Shown: in pieces, positions 18,301 through 29,415 of the stretch | Layout of the letters: every line of letters starts with the position of its first letter | Numbering within the stretch: the stretch's first letter is position 1 | NCBI RefSeq assembly: GCF_000003605.2 | Contig: NW_003133361.1 | Coordinates: 129,520 to 159,106, forward strand | Origin: Saccoglossus kowalevskii | Taxonomy: Eukaryota > Hemichordata > Enteropneusta > Harrimaniidae | Reading direction: 5' to 3' | DNA: 29,587 bases | Made by a program: the position numbers and the translations under genes | Notes under the pieces: model-generated | Databases searched by the model: none | What the model was told of the DNA's origin: nothing | The model's input: only the letters and a program-made list of their open reading frames with translations

Positions 18301-21300
18301 TTAATACTAGTGTGAGCATAGTAAACATTATGTGTTAGTGTCAGAGTAGTGACCACTAGCAACAAAATGTATGGAGTAGTAATATTAAATTTCCATAAAG
18401 ATGTACAATTAACATTGTTATAATGGTCAATGCAACAACGTATTTAAAAATTTACATGCTTACAGTGTGTTCACTTAGTTGCAATTATCTTTGACAATCT
18501 TCTAAAACATATTTTATGAAGTTTAACAAACACTGTTGATGTTAAACTTCATTTTATTTGAATGGTCTCTTTTATAATTCAGTTTTCAACGATGAATAGC
18601 AAAGTCATCATAACATTGAGATCAGTAATTATCCTAGGAATATTACAATGTTTGTGTAACCATTTTCATTTCCATGGGAACCTATTTTTACATCCTGTGT
18701 AACATGACATACAATAATATAGGTGTCCTCTACTGTTCATGTTCGGGAATTGAGTCCTAAGCAACAATAACAACGCAAAAAAGCTTATGTGTAGAAGTCT
18801 ATTTGTGAACAACAACATGCTATGTAAACAACAACACGCTATGTGAACAACAACATGCTATGTGAACAACAACATGCTATGTAAACAACAACATGCTATG
18901 TGAACAACAACATGCTATGTAAACAACAACATGCTATGCGAACAACATGCTATGTAAACAACAACATGCTATGTAAACAACAACATGCTATGTAAACAAT
19001 AACATGCTATGTGAACAGCAACATGCTATGTAAACAACAACATGCTATATAAACAACAACACGCTATGTAAACAACAACATGCTATGTAAACAACAACAT
19101 GCTATGTGAACAACAACATGCTATGTGAACAACAACATGCTATGTGAACAACAACATGCTATGTGAACAACAACAACATGCTATGTAAAAACAACATGCT
19201 ATGTGAACAACAACATGCTATGTGAACAACAACATGCTATGTGAACAACAACACGCTATGTGAACAACAACATGCAATGTAAACAACAACATGCTATGTG
19301 AACAACAACATGCTATGTGAACAACAACATGCTATGTGAACAACAACATGCTATGTGAACAACAACACGCTATGTGAACAACAACATGCTATGTAAACAA
19401 CAACATGCTATGTGAACAACAACACGCTATGTAAACAACAAAATGCTATGTAAACAACATGCTATGTAAACAACAACATGCTATGTGAACAACAACACGC
19501 TATGTGAACAACACGCTATGTGAACAACAACATGCTATGTAAACAACAACATGCTATGTAAACAACAACATGCTATGTGAACAACAACACACTATGGCCG
19601 TTGGCCGCATATACAGGTGATGTCTGCCCTTCTTTAATAACAAATGTATAGGAATATCTACTCATTATTATCATACTTCACAAATTACTTTTCCTAAATA
19701 TTACTTTTCAGAACAACTTGTAGAACAATTGATGTTTCTGATCTTAAGGTAAGATACAAACAATTATTACCAAGTTATGTCAAAAAAAAATTAGTTTCTG
19801 CATCACATTATTTGAGGATTTTTTTCAGAATTTTAGAGAGCAAACTGACCAGAAGATTTGTTAGTCCCTGTTTGAGTGAAATTCAAAACAGGTACTTGGT
19901 ATTTGTACAGGTATTTGGTCTTTGTTTATCCGTTCATCCATCATATTTCAGAACTCTGTGGACCATTTATGTACATGTACACTCTTTGCATGTGACGAGT
20001 ATTTTATCTGGAACATATGCACATGTACTAGATTCAATCGAAGATGGCTGACTAGCAGCCATTTTGTTTTTTGATAATATGGTATCTTGTGCATGCTTTG
20101 TCGGTTTTTGTTCTGACGACCATCTTGCTTTTTTACCATACTACTATATTTCCAAGGTTTAGGGACTATTCTCACTCATATTTCGCGCATACTTGTTTTA
20201 TGGTAAATGTGGTATCTTGGCTGGATTTGTTGATTTTCATTCAAATTTGATACAAGCATTATGCATGTTGAGATAGATTAGATTAACAGATGGATTTTAT
20301 TCAAACTTGGTACATACATTAGACATTATTGGTCCTTGATGCATGTCATTTTGTTTTTCAGATCGGATTCAAAATGGCTGACCAACGGCCATTTTGTTTT
20401 AATGAATGTGGTTCTAGTGTTGTATCTCTGGCATGATTCAACTGATTATGTTCAAATTTTTAGCTCCGCTGTCGACTTTGTCGAGCGGAGCTTATCATAT
20501 GAGTGATTGTCCGTCGTCGTCCATCGCCGCTGTTCGTCGTCCGTGTCAATGTTTTACTTTTTCGACTTCTTCTTGAAAACTACAAGCCTGAATGCTTTGA
20601 TACTTGGTGTATATGTACCTTGGGTAGACCTCTCTCAGATTTTTTCATTTCATGATGATATCTTCAATTATCTAATTTTGGTGAATATTTTTGTCATTTT
20701 TGGTAAAAAGTGATATTTTCAACTTCTTGTTAAAAACCGCAAGTCCAATTGCTTTGATATTACATATATAGGTACTACATGTGGACCTCTCTCAGATTTG
20801 TTCATTTTGTAATGATATCTTTAATTCTCTAATTTTGGTGAATATTTCTGTCATTTTTGGTAAAAATCTATATTTTCGATTTCTTGTTAAAAACCGCAAG
20901 TCCATATGCTTTGATATTACATATATAGGTACTATATGTGGTCCACTTATAGATTTATTCATTTCATGATGATATCTTCAATTCTCTAATTTTGGTGAAT
21001 ATTTTTGTCATTTTTGGTAAAAAGTGATACTTTCGACTTGTTGTTGAAAACCGCCAGTCCGATTGTTTTTATATTACATATATAGGTACTACATGTGAAC
21101 CTCTTTCAGATTTGTTAATTTCGTGGTGATATCTTTAACTATCTAATTTTGATGAATATTTCTGTCATTTTTGGTAAAAAGCGATATTTTCGACTTCTTG
21201 TTAAAAACCGCAAGTCCATATGCTTTGATATTACAAATATAGGTACTATATGTGGACCACTTATAGATTTGTTCATTTCATGATGATATCTTCAATTCTC

Positions 21301-24300
21301 TAATTTTGCTTAATATTTTTGTCATTTTTGGTAAAAAGTGATACTTTCGACTTGTTGTTGAAAACCGCCAGTCCGATTGTTTTTATATTACATATACATG
21401 TGAACTACATGTGAACCTCTTTCAGATTTGTTAATTTCGTGGTGATATCTTCAATTATCTAATTTTGATTTTTGTCATTTTTGGTGAAAAGTGATATTCT
21501 TGAATTCTTGTTGAAAACAGCAAGTCCCATTGCTTTGATACTATACATATTGTTCATTTTCTAATAATATCTTCTGTTCTTTTATTGAAATATGCATTGC
21601 TAACAGCGGAGCTATCTCAGCCGACTGGCTGCTTGTATATATTCATTATTTCATAGATATACAGATGTCTTCAAAATATTTCTCAATATGGACAAGTACT
21701 TTATGATCAGATACAAGATGACTGAATGTCAATCATTTTATTGATAAAAATTCATCATAATCAAGCTTCACGATCCATATCTCCGACATGTATATGTTCA
21801 AACTATATTATTATAAACAAAACTATGTATCTTAAATTTGATAACTAACGGGCAATGTGCCATGCATGGCATGTTTACTATATATTTAAAGAGCAATGTC
21901 ACATTGGATCCATGACTCCTTGTGTTTTCTTTTTAGAGTACTTTCCGACCAGCCGAATTGAAGTACCAGTCATTTGTTAACCGTTGGTCGCAGTTAAATA
22001 CTCAAGTGTCTGTTAATGTAAAAATACCAGTTATGAAATCTTCAAGTAGAAGTAATTTTCAAAAACAGATACAAGTAAGGTTCGGGGTTCATATTTTCAT
22101 CATGCATGTATTTGAATGCTGTTTTACAATGGCACCCTCTATGTTAAGCCTTGTGAATTGCCAAGAATGGATTGCTGGGGCAACGAGTATCATCAGTTGG
22201 ACACAGATAATTTACTGCAGATGGTTAGCATGTATCAAATAGAAATAAACCATTTCTTTATGCTTTAGTTATCATGTGATATGACATAGATATGAAATTG
22301 TAATGACTTAAAAGTTTTTCAAACACAAGCAATTGAAATATATTCAATTCTTTCAGCTTGGTGTTAAATCATGGTGTAAATCATTATCACAGTCATTGTG
22401 TCTTCTGAATGGCAAACTGAAAAAATTAGATGAGTTATTGGACACCACACAAACACATAAGGTGAGTTCAAGATCATTTGTGAGTACCAGTATTAGAATG
22501 GATATTCAGATATTTGAACTATAGTTTTATTTATATTGTTTACAAAACTGACATGAAAACATATGGTCAGGGAGCAACAAATAGCTGGAAATACCATGAA
22601 AGCAGTAATGTTTGAGCCATTTAACATTTTGTCATATCTGAAAATATTGTTTGGTGACACATAGTGAAAAAAACAGTATGTTTTTATAAGATGGGTAATT
22701 ATTCTATTTGTCACAAATTATTAAGAGATTCTGGGGAATACTATGAAATAATGATTTTATATGGATTCCAATGGAAATTGTTCCAAACATGCCCATTTTC
22801 AGCATTTTTTCACACTATTTTCTTTAAAACCATGATTTGTACGGCTAAAAATTATATTATACCAGTGTATTGATCGGGGGGGGGGGATTGGCACGAGAAC
22901 GCACCATCCGATCTGAATGAAACGTTTCGACGTCAGTCGTCCGTAGCCCATCGTCAAAGCAACAACGTCCTGTTTACAAACAGATGAAATAATTTCAGCA
23001 ATTTCTTTACAGAAAAATCCTCAACAAAACTTAGAAACATTTCATAGACAAATACAGGCTCCAAAATTATGTCTATTGCAAAACAATTCAACCGACAACC
23101 AGTTTGACGCCACAATTTCTTGCTGGAGCCCGAGTTCTACGCGTGATTTTATTGCGTTCAAAACTGTTCCATTTCAAACTGCGCATGCACACACACTGTG
23201 GTTTCTCGAAATGCATACTAATTAGGTAACTTGTCACTGATAAAAGTCACCGAAAACATTTTGAGCAATAGTACTAGAGTGAAATTTAAACGTGCCTCTG
23301 CATTCTCCATGAATATCGCAACTTGCTATGATCATGGTAAAGAGAAAACCTGTGCTTACTTTCAACAGTTAGCTGGAGTCCTGATCGAAAACGTGTCTCA
23401 AAAAATACTTTTACATCATTTGCCCGATTATTTTTTCAGCTCGTAACGATAGAATCAGTCAATTTAGAACTAACATGTATACTATCGGAAAGCATTTTGG
23501 CACAATTTTACTGAAAAGACGAGTTTTCCATTGCTCATGAATATTATTTTATGCAAATGAGACGATTATTTCAACCAATCGTGTCATGCAAACCCCCCCC
23601 CCCCGATATTGATGGTGTTAATCCATCGATTTTATTGGTCCGAACACAAAATTTGCATATGCAATTAATGGTATATTGGCTGATAATGCATGGCTAAACC
23701 AAGTGGCCCTGGAACATGAATAGACTACAGGCTTAATAAGGAAATACATAAAACCGGTAGTATTTGATTTTTAGGGAAATATAGTGGTTGAATTTTGAAA
23801 AAATATTGAAAAAACATCACACTAAAAACATCTTAAAAATTATATAACCATAATATTGCTTTTGTTAATGGTCGGGATCCAAGTTGTAGGGGTCGGTCGT
23901 TGGGTGATTGTCGATCGCCACACAAACCTAAACCATCGTCCCTCAACACCGCGAGGTGCCTAAACGAATGCCAGAACGCTGTGTTCTCCGTGTTGTGACT
24001 TTGAAATGGATTGCGAACCTCCAACAAAGAAAACATGATCTTTAAGTTTAACTGGTGACCAACTAGATGAGATTGAGGGATTGAAGGACGAAAAAATGCA
24101 AAAAACTACAAGTCACAGGCAAAAATGTATGCCACCAATAACAACCAGTTTCCAGTAGCGGCATTCAAATTCTAGCTGACAAAATTGCAGTGAAATTGCA
24201 CCCGGGTAATTGCCATCTGTTTCAAAAAACACGGGACAACGCAGGATTCGACGACGATATATGGTATTGTAATTTTCCACTATGGGTAAATAAATACAGG

Positions 24301-27300
24301 AGATGATGAATGTAATTTCGAATGCTGCAGATTTGTGCCGAGTGTACACCAACCACTGCATTAGAGCGACGTCGTGCAAAGTCTTTCTTTCGGCCGGAAT
24401 TGAGACAAGGCATATCATGTATGTGTCACAAAAACGATGCGAGAATCCGATCTTACACCATCAAACTTACCCCAGAACAATGACAAAACTTGTCAGGCAT
24501 ACTGTCACAAAATTTTGGTTATACCAAAGATGTATCCAGGTCAGATGTTGGGACTGAGGTCGCCGTGCCGGTCGCCATACATGATACACCACCCGACTGC
24601 GTACCGCGCGTCACAAACTTGGGTCGAGCCAAGTACCGCTGAATGTCAAATTATCCACAGTTACAAGTAGTATGATGAGTCACAAAACCGGTTTATTTCA
24701 CAACTGAACTTTCAATGGGCAAATTACAGTCCAAATTGTACAAAAACCGGAATGAAAACGTGGAAAATCCGCTGTTTTAATGATCCAAACTGTACACGAT
24801 CCTTTATTTCAAATGGCGTTGACGCGGTCAGTAAAAGGTCATCTTTTGTTATGCTAATTTTTGTGTTTACGCAGCTCTATTCACTGGATATACGATTCGT
24901 TTTCATGCGAAATAAAAATCATTTTGTAGTCAATTTGAACTGTGTTGCATATGATTTTTATGTATGCATTCAGCGTACAACTACATACTCTTCTCATAAA
25001 TATTCATGTTCAAGGGCCATAATCATGATCTTATAGTAGATGCAAGAAAACTCTTTTTTTTTTTTAAGTTTTATCGAATTGTATAATATAATAGCAATAA
25101 CCCCCCCGCCGAAGACGGATAAAACCACTTGATATTGCACAATTCACTCCATATATGCACTCGCCTGTGGCTCAACATATTTAATGAGTACTTTAGAAAC
25201 GTGAATTTCCTGAAATTATTCTCTGTCTGGTGGCAATCTTGACATACCTATATACTAAACACAATCATTCAAATTCAGGAAGATATTCACTAAATTGTAT
25301 AATTGTTTTATGTCTGTTAGAGACTCTTAATTAAGTATCTATGGTTACATTGAATTTACTGAAACATTCACAATTATATATAAGTTTGTAATTTTTATTT
25401 CATATTTGTATATCTCTCTGTGCTGATAATCAGTTGTTGGCAGGATACCCTTGTAACCATGGTGAACATACACATGTGGAATGTGACTTTATTTAAGTGT
25501 GTGTTTTGAGTGGTTCTCTAGTAAACTTTTATTTAGTTTGTTTATTATTTGCCATATATTAATTGTTTTCTAATAGAAAAAAGGAGGATCAGCAGTTAGT
25601 GGAAGTGGACCACAGAATTTTAAAGTAGCTTTTCTGTTGCAGAATGTGAGTATTACACTATACATGTAGGTGTGATTTAGTGAGTACTTTCATCACAAAA
25701 AATAAAAAAAATGCTATTATAGTATTCTTCACACTGGCCTAAGAGGTACACCTTTTTTTTTTACTGTTCTAGCATGTACTTTATTTCTTATCTCATGAAT
25801 ATTTTTTTCATTCTATGTTGTACATATAACTACAAAACATGAGAAACATGGCCTATAATGGTAATTTTCAAAATTATTTTTCAAATGCTCAAAAAATAGA
25901 TTACCGGTAATGTTTAAAAATGTTCTTGTCAATTGCATTAAATATCACAAAGATGAAAAATAAACTGTTAAATAGTGCTTTACTACTAAAAAATAATACA
26001 TCTTACTATTTCTCTCTCAGAATTCAGCAAATACTACTATAGAGAATAAAGTGTGCAAGTCAATGATAATATTAAGGGGAAGAATCTCTGCCAAGTGTTA
26101 TATGAACAATAAAGCTACAGTCGGTGAAGCTGTAGAGGTAGGAGTAACACATGTGTTTGTCAATATTCCCAGATTTGTGCGACATCACTTCCAGAACAAG
26201 CTAAAAACATGTGATGTTTTGTTACAAAGTAGATCCTGTAATAAAATAAGCACCTTAGAACATAGCGATTCTCCCATCATGCATCTGAAGCTGTTACTGC
26301 TTTAATAAATGAAGCACCTTAAAACATGGCGGTTCTCCCATCATGCATCTGAAGCTGTTTCTATGTCTTTTGTTTAATTTGTTTTAATTTTTGCTTGATT
26401 GATATATATGACTTAATACCAAAAAAGAAATTTAACATTTTCTTTAAGGTTTCAATAAAGTTCTATTCTATTCTATTCTATTCTATTCTATTCTATTCTA
26501 TTCTATTCTATTCTATTCTATTCTATTCTATTCTATTCTATTCTATTCTATTCTATTCTATTCTCCATTCTATCTCACTTATCATTTGATTGTCTGCCAA
26601 AATAAACTCTGGCAATCCAGAAGTACTGTATTTGCCTTACTAGAAGCGCATCTGCAATAAAAACTTACGTACACCAAACACTACATTTATTGTTTACTGG
26701 ACCATTCAAAGATGACATTGGTACATGTACTATGTTAATTTCCCAATAATTACCAGTTTTGGTCAACATTTTTTTAAAAATATTGAAACAATTATGTAGG
26801 TTTATTTTCTTTGTGATAAAAGTTGATATTATCACACAAAGATTTCATATGTATACGTTCATGTTCCAATTACCGGTAGGTGAATACTTTCAGCCAATGT
26901 ATTTAATAATAAATGAATTGTTCTGAACATCTGTAGTTTTTCACTGTATACTTATATAGCATAACTGGACATAAGCTGACATTCTTCTATTCCATGAAAT
27001 CTAGGCATTAAAAGAAGATGTTATTCATAGTTTATTGTCAAGATGTGACTTACTGTGTGAAGATTTACAACAGACAGAAGATGGTAAGATTTGTAATTCT
27101 AATGATTGTGAGAGAAAACTTAATTCTTTAAAGGTACATGTATGGTAGGTTACTGTTAAATGATCTTGTTCTGTGCAAGATTGGCCAGTTGGATAATTCA
27201 GAATTTACTTCTGAATTTATGTTGTCACTTACTATTTGTTGAAAACAATTTTTCTTTCACTGAAGACATATAAAAATTCAAAAGTTTTAACTTTATAATT

Positions 27301-27982
27301 TTAAAAAATACTTAAAAATTGCACTTGGTTGATTAGATTTCTCAAATTTGAAAATGATTTGATAAAAATGTATTGAGTTATTATAACCACAAGAAGAGGA
27401 CAATTTTAAGTGAAAAATGTACATAGAACATGTACCATGAACTTGGCTGAGATCCTAAACTGGTTAATATCCAAGTTTGAAAGAAATTAGATAAAAACTG
27501 TTTGCTAATTGTGGTTACAATAATAAAGAGTCAACGATGACAAAAATAACAAAGAGGACAGACATTTTCCCCTCATATACCTTGACCTTCATCTATGATA
27601 TGATATGGACAAGGTAGTAAATACAAATATAACTAAATATATCATGAAATGAAAATTCTTTTCAATATGTAACTTTTACTCCATTATTTTCTTATCACAA
27701 CTATCGGTAATTATTATTGCTATTAACTGATAAAAACATTGTAAGGATGAAGTAAATAACCATTCTTGAATATTCTCTTTTTCCCTCTCATTGTCTCAGA
27801 CATCATAGACATTAATACAACTCCACGGCGAGTGTACGTTCAGATGCCAAGATCTCAAATAGAAATCAGCGATTACATGTTTCCAGATGAGTCAACACAA
27901 GATTGCGTAGGCCGAATTCAAGAATTGCTTGATTTTCAGATCAGTCCCGATGAACTTAAAATAGACATTGAATCACTGCCTG
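15308..27982 (+). CDS. ODR4: ODR4 homologue (C1orf27-like), 10 exons seen, 3' end beyond window
   Basis: Exons: 15308-15403, 16523-16675, 17774-17973, 19712-19748, 21937-22074, 22357-22461, 25577-25645, 26021-26137, 27005-27083, 27800-27982. Phases agree; all introns are GT-AG. They give 392 codons plus one base. Known: ODR-4 helps odorant receptors reach cilia in C. elegans, and mammalian ODR4 anchors the UFM1 protease UFSP2 at the ER. Seen: the MGR start, an acidic stretch then KKKKK (62-66), 'SRMLPGG' (85-91), 'RPAELKYQ' (166-173), 'FKVAFLL' (258-264) and 'DYMFPDEST' near 352-360. These match ODR4 in order. The human protein has 454 residues, so about 60 (linker and C-terminal membrane anchor) are missing. 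The last visible donor is GTATGT at 27983, and no following exon with a hydrophobic segment is found before 29587. Exon 4 is very short (37 bp). The donor of exon 3 (AA|GTATCC) is weak but gives the conserved 'CRT' reading after joining. Confidence 0.95.
15404..16522. other. ODR4 intron 1
   Basis: AT-rich. It contains a GC hairpin (CCCCCGCCCC/GGGGGTGGG, about 15600-15618), a run of 14 G (16092-16105), and an A-rich (CAAAA)n patch near 16350-16375. No coding exon recognised. Confidence 0.6.
16676..17254. other. ODR4 intron 2, 5' part
   Basis: No gene seen. 'acaaaatggctgccatct' near 17081 resembles the internal units of the hairpin-headed elements at 12066 and 19863, so a short relic of that family may lie here. 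Confidence 0.5.
17255..17467. mobile_element. 213-bp MITE with TA flanks, copy 2 (ODR4 intron 2)
   Basis: The left end is 'ctgtagaaccatttatttt' and the right end read in reverse is 'ctgcaaaagacttaattatt'. TA flanks both (17253-17254, 17468-17469). 'ttcgct' and 'ttcact' occur near the left end and in inverted form (agcgaa, agtgaa) near the right. Ends and interior match the MITE at 4444-4641, though the inverted repeats are more decayed. Confidence 0.55.
18800..19600. repeat. 19-bp minisatellite, about 42 units (ODR4 intron 3)
   Basis: The unit is 'gtgaacaacaacatgctat' or the same with 'gtaaac'. A few units are shortened or lengthened by 3-6 bases within the AAC run. Roughly 16 units carry GTAAACA and roughly 24 carry GTGAACA, in an irregular order. 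The array ends at 'acactatggccg' near 19597. Confidence 0.95.
19863..20460. mobile_element. Second hairpin-headed element, same family as 12066 (ODR4 intron 4)
   Basis: It starts with 'tagtccctgttt', forming a stem with 'aaacaggtact' (19886-19896). Units follow with 'atggctgactagcagccattttg' (20043), 'tcattcaaatttgatac' and 'atggctgaccaacggccattttg' (20373), matching the units of the 12066 element. It ends directly where the next hairpin-bounded element starts (20461). Confidence 0.55.
20461..21614. mobile_element. Element with 12-bp inverted ends, terminal hairpin and 157-bp tandem core (ODR4 intron 4)
   Basis: TAGCTCCGCTGT (20461-20472) is the exact reverse complement of ACAGCGGAGCTA (21603-21614). 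At the left end AGCTCCGC also pairs with GCGGAGCT (20485-20492) in a hairpin with an inner TCGAC/GTCGA stem, followed by a GTCCGTCGTCGTCC simple-sequence patch. The core has about seven units; anchors at 20724, 20881, 21038, 21195 and 21352 are exactly 157 bp apart. The layout matches hairpin-ended Helitron-like elements that carry satellite-like cores. Confidence 0.75.
21615..21936. other. ODR4 intron 4, 3' part
   Basis: AT-rich, ending in TTCTTTTTAG before exon 5. Nothing specific seen. Confidence 0.6.
22872..23607. other. CpG-richer block bracketed by G11 and C12 (ODR4 intron 6)
   Basis: ATC plus 11 G (22873-22886) faces 12 C plus GAT (23593-23607), so the two borders are inverted copies of each other. 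The 700 bp between has more CpG than the surrounding intron and no recognisable protein. It may be an inserted element, but no longer inverted repeat or clear target duplication is visible. Confidence 0.35.
24006..24540 (+). pseudogene. Broken Crypton-like tyrosine recombinase (KIAA1958/DUF3504-type), ODR4 intron 6
   Basis: Pieces in three frames line up, in order, with this recombinase family. They are an N-terminal 'MDCEPPTKK', then (after a TGA) 'LTGDQLDEIE'; next 'NNNQFPVAAFKF', 'LHPGNCHLFQK', 'DDIWYCNFPL', 'VYTNHCIRATS', 'AGIETRHIM'; and finally 'RIRSYTIKLTPEQ' in a shifted frame. The HxxR of the catalytic set (in 'NHCIRAT') and the Tyr after 'RS' are visible; the second-His region after 'RHIM' is degraded. 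Several stops and shifts, an 11-bp duplication near 24186 and loss of most of the middle part show it is dead. The copy is short compared with a full recombinase of 350 residues or more. The family was recognised from its motif pattern. Confidence 0.65.
24541..25576. other. ODR4 intron 6, 3' part
   Basis: CpG-rich up to about 25000 (probably the flank of the recombinase element), then ordinary AT-rich intron. A C7 run followed by 'gccgaagacgg' sits at about 25100. No coding exon until 25577. Confidence 0.5.
26138..27004. other. ODR4 intron 8
   Basis: It contains a roughly 50-bp direct duplication ('catgcatctgaagctgtt' preceded by 'ttctcccat', near 26270-26298 and 26333-26360) and the (TTCTA)n microsatellite. 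The rest is AT-rich. No additional exon. Confidence 0.65.
26461..26564. repeat. (TTCTA)n microsatellite, about 20 units
   Basis: Perfect pentanucleotide repeat. Because 15 bases make three full repeats with no stop in one frame, it creates a spurious open frame of Ser/Ile/Leu/Phe/Tyr. Confidence 0.98.
27084..27799. other. ODR4 intron 9
   Basis: GTAAGA to TTGTCTCAG, 716 bp, AT-rich. Nothing recognised. Confidence 0.7.
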
Positions 27983-28009
27983 GTATGTATATATATATTC
28001 ATTCAGTCC

Positions 28010-28440
28010 TCATCTGGGCCGTCTGGTGCTTGAGGCGAAACAAGGAGTCTCAAGGGACAGTCTCATACTCCTGAGCTCCTTTTCTATTGTTCTTCTCCAG
28101 GTTTCTCTTGGCAGACCTCGGTTTATCCTCCCTTGAGGCGTCCAATATAATGATCTTCTTTGGAGAGAAGATGATGGCATCCAGCACACATGTCCCAGCC
28201 ATCTCGATCGTGGGATTTGAATGGTCTCTTTAATTTATGTTGTTGCTGTTCTTTCCCGGAGGTTTTCGTTTGAGATGGTGTTTGGCTAGAATATTCTAAG
28301 AATACTACGTAGGCACTTATTTTGGAACACTTCTAACTTTCTTTCGATGGAGGAAGTGGTTTTCCAACACTCCGAGCCATATAGAAGGATGCTCAGGACA
28401 TTGCTCTTGAAAATCTTGATCTTTGTGTGGATGCTAAGTC
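28010..28440 (-). mobile_element. 3' end of a decayed non-LTR retrotransposon (LINE) ORF2, minus strand
   Basis: The minus-strand translation begins 'KIKIFKSNVLSILLYGSECW' (about 28423-28364), then 'KLEVFQNKCLRSILRI'. A stop and a frame change follow, then 'RWLGHVCWMPSSSLQ', 'LYWTPQGRINRGLPRETWRR' and 'EKELRSMRLS'. The order LLYGSE.W, CLR.IL, RW.GH, PQG...RG.P..TWRR is the typical C-terminus of jockey/RTE/CR1-type reverse transcriptase proteins. At least two stops and a shift; the upstream catalytic part is absent, as in 5'-truncated copies. It lies in the ODR4 intron after exon 10. Confidence 0.8.
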
Positions 28441-29059
28441 TATCAGTTCTGATATACAAAAAAAATGTATTGCAGTCAATACTGTATATTGCAAAAGGCT
28501 ATCAGATTTCCAAAAACTCTTTATTGAGACTGAAATCCATGTCATTCTAATCAGCATATTCACATATTCAAACCCAGGCACAATGAAACCACGATTGTTT
28601 GCACAGTACCCAAAACCAATTAGTGGCTGTCCCGCCCAAATCATCAAAATGTGAGCCACAAAGTTAAAAACATAGTCATAGGACTATTTTTATACTGCAT
28701 AATACACCAGACGGCTGTCAATAGACAATAGATAGAACTAGCCAATCAGTCACTACGACTATCATAATAGCGACCTCAACATAAAGAAATGAAACTGATC
28801 TCAACAATAGAGGGCTCCAATCACAATAGAAAGGCATATGATTTGATATATATTGTTTATCAATTTTACCCATTAACTGTACCACCCACCTAACCACTTA
28901 ATGTCATTGTACCATTCTTTACACCACACACAGACCATTACATCATGCAGTCATTACACCACTCTGCCATATCATACCAGTGTTTATCATACTTACTACC
29001 ATTACACCATGTAGTCAATATTCCACATTTACACCACTCACTGCCATACCTGCCTTTAC

Positions 29060-29415
29060 ACCACATGCACTGCCATTACACCATGCAGTCATTACACTAC
29101 TAACATTATACCATGCAGTCATTACACTACTAACATTATACCATGCAGTCATTACACTACTGACATTACACTATGCAATTATTACACTACTGACATTACA
29201 CCATTCAGTCATTACACTACTGACATTACACCATGCAATCATTACACTACTGACATTACACCATTCAGTCATTACACTACTGACATTACACCATTCAGTC
29301 ATTACACTACTGACATTACACCATGCAATCATTACACTACTGACATTACACCATGCAATCATTACACTACTGACATTACACCATACAGTCATTACACTAC
29401 TAACATTACACCAAT
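29060..29415. repeat. 30-bp minisatellite, about 11 units, with degenerate units upstream
   Basis: The unit is close to 'cattacactactgacattacaccatgcagt', with variants (taacattata, ccattcag, ccatgcaa). Similar but irregular units begin near 28905. A period divisible by three keeps several frames open on both strands, so the long open frames here are artefacts. Confidence 0.95.

Noticed and set aside
18800-19600. CRISPR-like array
   Set aside because: Repeats are contiguous 19-bp units without unique spacers, in an animal intron.
20507-20969. Two hydrophobic open frames with similar sequence
   Set aside because: They are translations of successive 157-bp tandem units, which explains their similarity.
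24113-24418. 101-residue minus-strand frame
   Set aside because: It is the antisense of the recombinase relic; the sense strand carries the recognisable motifs.
26395-26589. 64-residue frame rich in Ser/Ile/Leu/Phe/Tyr
   Set aside because: Entirely produced by the (TTCTA)n microsatellite.
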